Below are positions 58,595 to 64,000 of a stretch of 64,000 nt of DNA, piece after piece. A program made the position numbers and the translations under genes. Under the pieces are notes generated by a model that had not been told where the DNA came from, did no database searches, and saw nothing but the letters and a program-made list of their open reading frames with translations. Each line of letters begins with the position of its first letter. The first letter of the stretch is position 1. Origin of the DNA: Hyphomicrobium_A sp963728165 (lineage in GTDB: Bacteria > Pseudomonadota > Alphaproteobacteria > Rhizobiales > Hyphomicrobiaceae); assembly GCA_963728165.1 (NCBI GenBank), contig CAVSIY010000006.1, forward strand, positions 186,001 through 250,000. The letters are read 5' to 3'.

Positions 58595-60085
58595 ATGTCC
58601 CATCCATTCTTTGGCGAGGTCTTCACGTTCACGCAGCCCGATGGCGAGCAGATCAAGCTGCGCGGCTGGGGAGACCAGTACAGCGCCCGCTTCGAGACGC
58701 TGGATGGCTACCCGGTGGTTCGGAACCCAGGGAGCGGGTTCTACGAGTATGCCCTCAAGTCGGAGGATGGCACCGCGGTTCGCGCCTCCGGCACCCGGCC
58801 AGGTGCAGCAAGCCCGGAGGCCGCTGGCATTGAGCCGCGCCAGCGTGGCGCGATTTCTCCGCCCGACTATCCGGCATCCAAGTCGACACTTGTCGGCGAG
58901 ACCCGCTGGCAGCAGCGTAGAGAGGAAGCCCGCAGAGCACTCCTGATGAGCGTCGAGTTTGCCGGCCCATTGCGCGCGCCTCCCGCGCGTCAGACCGTCG
59001 GAACATTCGTCGGATTGTGCCTTCCGGTCCAATTCAACGACGTGGCGATCCAAACTACGGCGACGCAGATTGAGGAGTTCTGCAATCAGCCGGGCTACAA
59101 CGGGTTCGCCAACAACGGCTCGGTGCGTGACTATTTTCTCGCAAACTCTATCGGCAAGTGCGACTACTCCACCATTGTCGCTCCTGTCTATACCGCCAAG
59201 CACAAGCGCGATTACTACACGGATCCGAAGATTACCTACAGTCAGCGGGCCCAGGAGCTGATCGCCGAGGCGCTCAGCCATCATATGAAGAATGGCCTCG
59301 ATTTCTCGCGCCTCACGGCCGACGAGCGCAGCTTCATCTACGCGGTCAACGTCTATTACGCGGGAGATGTGGTCAACAATTGGAGCGAGGGCCTGTGGCC
59401 GCATGCGCACTTTCTCGCCAACCCGATCACAGTGGCACCCGGCAAGATTGCTCACGATTATCAGATAACGGCCATCGGCAGCGAGCTGCGGCTCGGCACC
59501 TATTGTCATGAGAACGGACACATGCTCTGCGACTTTCCCGATCTCTATGACTATGACTCCGACTCGGCGGGCGTCGGAAAATTCTGCCTGATGTGCGCGG
59601 GAAACCACGCGGACCAGCACAATCCGGTGCAGGTCGGCGCCTATCTGAAATTCCGGGCGGGCTGGGCCGGTTCGCTCACTACTCTATCGACCGGACTGAC
59701 GGCGAGCGCTTCGGCGGCCGGCAATCAGTTCTTCGTCCAGCGCAAGAGCCCAAACGAGTACTTCATAATCGAGAACCGCAACAAAGTCGGGCGCGACGCG
59801 GCACTACCAGATTCCGGACTTGCGATTTGGCACGTCGACGAGCTGGGCAACAACCGCTACCAGGAGGACGACGTGAGCCGGCACTACGAGTGCGCCCTCA
59901 TTCAGGCCGACGGGCGCAAGGATCTGGAGCACAACGTCAATCAAGGGGACGCGACCGATCTCTATAGCGATGGTGCCGAATTCACCGGGACTTGGTGGGA
60001 CCGGACGCCGACCGGCCTCAGTATCCACTCTGTCGGCGCAGCGGGGCCAGCCGTGGCCTTCGAGGTCGGCGCCGCCACCTCATAG
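58595..60085 (+). CDS. M6-family metalloprotease (immune inhibitor A-like)
   Basis: A zinc metallopeptidase domain is shown by YCHENGHMLCDFPDLYDYD, an HExxH motif with the downstream Asp typical of M6, plus conserved SPNEYFIIENRN and GLAIWHVDE. N-terminal to it are HPFFGEVFTFTQPDG and a linker also seen in M6 proteases. The 496-aa product has no recognisable signal peptide, unusual for this secreted family. TTGGAGGA lies 5 nt before the ATG, so the start looks right. Either it leaves by another route or acts inside the cell. Confidence 0.88.
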   Translation: MSHPFFGEVFTFTQPDGEQIKLRGWGDQYSARFETLDGYPVVRNPGSGFYEYALKSEDGTAVRASGTRPGAASPEAAGIEPRQRGAISPPDYPASKSTLVGETRWQQRREEARRALLMSVEFAGPLRAPPARQTVGTFVGLCLPVQFNDVAIQTTATQIEEFCNQPGYNGFANNGSVRDYFLANSIGKCDYSTIVAPVYTAKHKRDYYTDPKITYSQRAQELIAEALSHHMKNGLDFSRLTADERSFIYAVNVYYAGDVVNNWSEGLWPHAHFLANPITVAPGKIAHDYQITAIGSELRLGTYCHENGHMLCDFPDLYDYDSDSAGVGKFCLMCAGNHADQHNPVQVGAYLKFRAGWAGSLTTLSTGLTASASAAGNQFFVQRKSPNEYFIIENRNKVGRDAALPDSGLAIWHVDELGNNRYQEDDVSRHYECALIQADGRKDLEHNVNQGDATDLYSDGAEFTGTWWDRTPTGLSIHSVGAAGPAVAFEVGAATS

Positions 60086-60105
60086 GGTAGGGCCCGGCCG
60101 GGGCG

Positions 60106-61488
60106 CTATTGCGTGGGCCTTGCCGACACTTGCAGCATCTGAGCGAGCGCGCGGTAGTGCGCGGCGTGGACGTCCGGGTTGAAAAGCGACCACGGCTGCG
60201 CTTCCTTTAGCAGCGCCGGAACCTCGATGAACGTCACGTTGGTGAACTCCCGGAATTCGGCGGTCGCCTCATCGTAACGGCCGGCCGCAACCGCGAGATC
60301 GATCCGGCGGAGACAGAGAACGAGATCCTTCAAGGCCGCACGCGCCTTGCGCCGCTCTTTCTGGCCGCCCGTGACCGCCGTGTTCTTGTGGTCGGGAAAC
60401 TGCTCCGTGAGCTCGCGCAACTCCGCGTCCGTCGCCGCCACCGCCAGCGACACCCTGGCGGCGTCATGCGCGGGGAGTGCGAGACCCAGGGTGCTGCCGA
60501 AATCGACGACCTCCTTCATCCGCAGGGCTGCGTTGTCCCGCTCGAACGGACGGTCGGCGTCGCCGACGGCCGTCAGATAGGCGACGAGATCCTGCTGATC
60601 CGCGGCCGACAGACCCAGATCAAAGACGCGATCGAAATGCGCCACCACCTGGTCATAGCTGTCGTATCTGCCGTCATGAAAGTAGGGCGCGTTGAAATTG
60701 GCGTTGACGAGGGTCCGCGTCTTGAACAGTCCGCCGGTGCCGACGTCGTGGGACAAATGATCGACAAAGGCTGCGCTAGGGATGTGGCAGGTGGCGCAGC
60801 TGAGCTCGGCCTGATGCGGAAACGGCTTGAAGAACAGCGCCTCGCCGCGGCGCTCCGCCTCGCTGGCGCGCTCCCGGAGGTGCCCGCCTTCGCCAACCCT
60901 GGGGTTGGGCAGGAAATCGATGTCCTGCACGTAGGCAACGAGCGCATCGAGGACTTCGGGCGCGGGCTCGGGGCCGGCAAATTCATTGACGATGACGTTG
61001 TGGATGAACTCGCGCAGCGAGGCGAAGCGGCCATCGCGCCCGTAAGGCGCAAGAAAGCGCACGCCGCGCAGGCTCGGGATGCGGACGGGATCGAGAACGG
61101 CATTGAAGAACTTCGGATTGAACATCAGGCTTGTCGTGTCGAACGTCCCGGAGCGGGTGGAGACGCCGGGAATGTAGAGTTTCGGATTCGAGGCTCCGTT
61201 GACATGACAGGTGGCGCAGCTCATGGAGGCTTGCCGCGCCAGGCCGCCGAGGATGGCGGGCGAATTGAAGGCTAAGTCCCCCAGGTTGACCAGATAGGAT
61301 TTGCGCCCCCCGGTGGCTTCCGAGTGAAACAGCTCGCGCGGGCGGCTGAGCGCGTCCTCGTTTAGCTCGGTGCCGGGCGGCAACACGGTTCCATTGCCGC
61401 TGAGCGGAAATGCAATCGAGGACGCAGGCGGCAACGCCAGCAAGAAGCCGAGCGCTGCCGCAACAAGGCTGGATCGAAGCATGATCAT
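60106..61488 (-). CDS. Di-haem cytochrome c peroxidase/MauG-like protein
   Basis: The 460-aa product has a signal peptide (AAALGFLLALPPASSIA) and two CATCH haem motifs, SCATCHVNGAS and SCATCHIPSAAF, with the MauG/CcpA-type regions RDGRFASLREFIH and APYFHDGRYDSYDQVVAH. A C-terminal extension (about residues 345-460) is rich in charged helices and is not part of the core. It is a periplasmic redox enzyme. The ATG overlaps the stop of the upstream imelysin gene (ATGA), so the two are coupled and the peroxidase may act together with that iron-related protein. Confidence 0.9.
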   Translation of the reverse strand: MIMLRSSLVAAALGFLLALPPASSIAFPLSGNGTVLPPGTELNEDALSRPRELFHSEATGGRKSYLVNLGDLAFNSPAILGGLARQASMSCATCHVNGASNPKLYIPGVSTRSGTFDTTSLMFNPKFFNAVLDPVRIPSLRGVRFLAPYGRDGRFASLREFIHNVIVNEFAGPEPAPEVLDALVAYVQDIDFLPNPRVGEGGHLRERASEAERRGEALFFKPFPHQAELSCATCHIPSAAFVDHLSHDVGTGGLFKTRTLVNANFNAPYFHDGRYDSYDQVVAHFDRVFDLGLSAADQQDLVAYLTAVGDADRPFERDNAALRMKEVVDFGSTLGLALPAHDAARVSLAVAATDAELRELTEQFPDHKNTAVTGGQKERRKARAALKDLVLCLRRIDLAVAAGRYDEATAEFREFTNVTFIEVPALLKEAQPWSLFNPDVHAAHYRALAQMLQVSARPTQ

Positions 61489-62258
61489 TTGGCGGGCTCT
61501 TCCAGCGTCGGCTTGCTGAGCCCGATCTTCGGGGCGGCCGTCTGCAGAAGGGCGACGAGCTCCTCGCCGTCACTGCGAAGCTTGGCGGAATCAACGGTGC
61601 GCAAGTCGTGCGCCTTAACGCCTGCCTTCAGGCGCTCGATGGCGGCCAGCGCCGCCGCCGCCAGCTGCGCATCGCTGGCCTTGATGGCATCCAGGAAAAT
61701 GACACGGTAGGCGAGCTCGATGCCCTCGGCGTTGCTCTGCATGTCGTTGAGGGAGGTGCCGCTCAGGCGCGATTCGCCCCCGTCCGCCTTGCTCTCACCG
61801 ATCTCGTAGGCCAGACGCGCCAGGCCGTTGAGCAGGCCTTGCGGCGTGAGAGGGATCTCGTGAACCTGCCCGGCCACGTCGGTGAGGTGAGCGACCAACG
61901 CGTCGGCTTCCTCGCGGACGTCGGTGCTATTGCTCCCGAACAGCTTGGCTTCGATCCCGTGGAAGCCGTGGAGCGCATTCGGCCAGGCGTCGATCTCTTG
62001 ATCGAGGTCAGGCACGAAGCCGCCGGTGAAGACTTCCGAACGCTCCCAGCCGATGCGCGCCTCGACCCATTCCCGCTTGGCGCAATCGGGATTGTTGGCA
62101 GCGATGCATTCGCGTAACGCCCTGGCGCCTGTGAGCGCCTTGTCGATGTCCTCAATCAAGTGGTGGCGATAGCGTTCCGCTGCTTCGTCGAGAGCCGCTG
62201 CACCAGCGTTCGATCCCCAACCCGCAGCGATGATGAGGCACACGAAGATTCGCAACAT
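61485..62258 (-). CDS. Imelysin (M75)/EfeO-like periplasmic protein
   Basis: Imelysin-domain proteins such as EfeO, IrpA and Pseudomonas imelysin act in iron uptake. The 257-aa product has a signal peptide (FVCLIIAAGWGSNAGAA). The helical imelysin domain carries the GxHxxE motif as GFHGIEAKLFG, and also has WVEARIGWERSEVF and AYEIGESKADGG. It heads a two-gene operon with a di-haem cytochrome c peroxidase-like gene, with a four-base overlap. The pairing suggests periplasmic ferrous iron oxidation and binding. No EfeU permease is in view. Confidence 0.88.
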   Translation of the reverse strand: MLRIFVCLIIAAGWGSNAGAAALDEAAERYRHHLIEDIDKALTGARALRECIAANNPDCAKREWVEARIGWERSEVFTGGFVPDLDQEIDAWPNALHGFHGIEAKLFGSNSTDVREEADALVAHLTDVAGQVHEIPLTPQGLLNGLARLAYEIGESKADGGESRLSGTSLNDMQSNAEGIELAYRVIFLDAIKASDAQLAAAALAAIERLKAGVKAHDLRTVDSAKLRSDGEELVALLQTAAPKIGLSKPTLEEPAK

Positions 62259-62512
62259 GACTACCTTCCCGTCGCGTCAAAAGATTTCGGCTCGATTTCG
62301 AATTTGACTGCACGGCTCGGCATCGATCGACGCAGACGTTGCAGCAGAGAGACGTCGCACACTCGCGCGCGTTTCTAGAACTCGGTTTGATGACATTTGA
62401 ATTACAGAAACGCAGCGCGCGCACACCGCGTTCGCGTCATCATCCCGAAATGTGCTCGGCATAGCTTCCGCCGCCATCGTTAGTTCTCACGAACTTCAAT
62501 GTGGAGGCTGGA

Positions 62513-64000
62513 ATGCGGTTTCGAGACTCAATGTCCGCGCTTGCGGCGGTGATTGGTGCGGCGGCGACATCATCATTCGCCGACGCCGCGAGCTTGAATG
62601 ACTTCAAGCATATTGTCGTGATCTATCAGGAGAACCACAGCTTCGATAATCTCTACGGCCTGTGGGGCAAGGTGGATGGAGAGCCGCTCGAGGGTCTCGA
62701 CGATGCCGACTTGGCGCACACGCTGCAGGTCCGCCAGGACAATCACACGCGCTACAATTGCCTGCTGCAGAACGACGTGAATCTCACCTCACCGCCGTTG
62801 GTGGCAACGTGCACGGACAATGCCGGCACAACGCCCATTGAAAGCGCCTTTAAGAACAGACCCTTCGAGATTGACGACTATATCCCCGCGACCGCCACGA
62901 CCTGTCCCGCGCCCGGCGTCTTCGCTGGCAACGGGCTGCTCGACGGAACCGGTCTGCCTGGCGGCTGCACGCGCGACCTCGTGCATCGCTATTACAACGA
63001 GCAGTATCAGCTCAACGGCGGCAAGCAGAACCGCTACGTTACCGGCAGCGACGCGGCCGGCACGGCGATGGGCTACTACGACTCCAAGAAGCTGCCGGTC
63101 TATACGTATCTCCATCGCGATCACACGGCGCCCAACTACGTGATAGCCGACCACTTCTTCCAGGGCGCCTTCGGTGGATCCTTTCTCAACCATCAATGGC
63201 TGATCGCTGGCGCCGCGCCGGTGTTCGTGGGTGCGCCCAATGATGCCGGCGCCAATGACCTTCATTCGGTCGTCGACGCCAATGGCATGCCGACGAGCAC
63301 GGCGCTTTACACGAGCCCGCTCGGCGGCTCGGCGAAGGACTTCGTCGCTGACGGCATCCTGCAACCCGCCGTCAGGACGGCCGGCCACGCCGCACGGCGT
63401 TAAGTGTGGCGACTTTGCCATCAACACGACCCAGGCGTTCTATCAGCCTTATTCACCCAACACCGCGGTCGAGAAGCGCCTGCCTCCGCTCCACAATCCC
63501 ACGATCGGCGACCGGCTTTCGGCCAAGCACGTGGACTGGGCCTGGTACTCGGGCGGCTGGTCAAATGCCGACGGCGATGTCGGTGCGTCTGGCTGGACCA
63601 ACAGCTCCAGCGCCTGCACCGATCCGAATGCCAACCTGAGCGCCGGCTTTCCGCATTGCCCTGACAAGCTTTTCCAGTATCACCACCAGCCGTTCAACTA
63701 CTTCGCCAATTTCGCACCGGGAACCGCGGCGCGTGCCGCCCACTTGCGTGACGAGGCGGAGTTCATTCAGTCGGCCCAGGACGGCACGCTGAAGCAGGTA
63801 AGCTTCGTCAAGCCGCTGGGTGAGGAGAACGAGCATCCCGGCTACACCAGCGAAGTCGAAGGCGGCAGCCATCTGGTCGAGCTGATCAAGGCCATCGTCA
63901 ACGGGCCCGACGGCAAGGATACGCTGATCGTGGTCACGTATGACGAGTTCGGCGGCCAGTGGGACCATGTTCCGCCGCCGCCCTACGGTCGCCATGGCGC
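62513..64000 (+). pseudogene. Phospholipase C-like phosphoesterase, frameshift and truncated by the window end
   Basis: The N-terminal frame gives a signal peptide (ALAAVIGAAATSSFADAA), then DFKHIVVIYQENHSFDNLYG, the metal-binding ENHSFDN motif of bacterial acid phosphatases/phospholipases C (phosphoesterase family). The frame stops at 63403. The other frame continues with CGDFAINTTQAFYQPYSPNT, LSAKHVDWAWYSGGWSNADG and DTLIVVTYDEFGGQWDHVPP, the family catalytic Asp/His end, to the last base. One base near 63370-63400 (a GGCC-rich stretch) would restore it. GTGGAGG lies 6 nt before the ATG. The rest lies outside the window. Confidence 0.85.

Noticed and set aside
58003..58656. 217-codon minus-strand ORF before the M6 protease
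   Set aside because: No ribosome site and a composition typical of random GC-rich DNA; it overlaps the start of the well-supported M6 gene.

Overview
The window is a 64 kb stretch of GC-rich chromosome from an alphaproteobacterium, most likely a member of the Hyphomicrobiales (rhizobia, Hyphomicrobium and relatives). The indications are an MbfA iron exporter behind an Irr-type iron control element, a BA14K-like protein, a DUF459 SGNH-hydrolase gene, an intracellular PHA depolymerase, a PqqA peptide gene, and short palindromic intergenic repeats of the kinds common in this order. No tRNA, rRNA, CRISPR array, prophage or IS transposase was seen. GC content was judged by eye, not computed.

Layout. 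1-7.6 kb: small heat-shock protein and glutamate synthase gltB-gltD. 7.6-12.2 kb (mostly minus strand): a frameshifted DUF459 gene, S-adenosylmethionine decarboxylase with a divergent 26-codon ORF, and an AsmA protein. 12.5-15.0 kb: phaZ, a cytochrome c, an orphan pqqA and a small unknown gene. 15.2-20.0 kb: polA and three small, probably exported, proteins. 20.2-22.6 kb: a multidomain TIR / membrane / TPR / DUF900 gene. 22.6-26.7 kb: a TRAP transporter permease pair and an Mrp-DUF971 fusion. 26.9-32.5 kb: the translation block infC - (secreted protein) - rpmI - rplT - pheS - pheT. 32.6-39.7 kb: a small membrane protein, type II NADH dehydrogenase, a Crp/Fnr regulator, a single-domain response regulator, a lytic transglycosylase and mbfA. 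39.8-49.1 kb: lepA, a protease group (intracellular-type subtilase, coupled small protein, HExxE protein with an AT-hook-like tail), BA14K-like and M15-like exported proteins, a cold-shock protein, an IF-1 paralogue, a nuclease and a diguanylate cyclase. 49.1-58 kb: an omptin-like outer membrane protein and a decayed copy of it, an ALDH - DUF779 - acuI operon, an HdeD membrane protein, a pirin and a broken fadL. 58.6-64 kb: an M6 metalloprotease, an imelysin / di-haem cytochrome operon and a truncated phospholipase C-like gene.

Recurring theme. Several otherwise well-preserved genes (DUF459, the gene at 27460, pheT, the outer membrane protein at 49097, the phospholipase at 62513) each carry a single apparent one-base frameshift, and fadL carries several. 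Because pheT is essential, at least some of these are probably sequencing or assembly indels. The fadL gene and the outer membrane protein tail at 50827 may be real decay.

Most interesting observations: the identical 13-nt Shine-Dalgarno/start cassettes of speD and a divergent 26-aa ORF; a TIR-TPR protein whose hydrolase domain lacks its nucleophile; an AUC start for infC; a strong hairpin just before rpmI; an orphan pqqA; a close match to an Irr box in front of mbfA; a perfect TGC-type palindrome in front of phaZ; and a 234-bp element with terminal inverted repeats that supplies the gltD stop codon.
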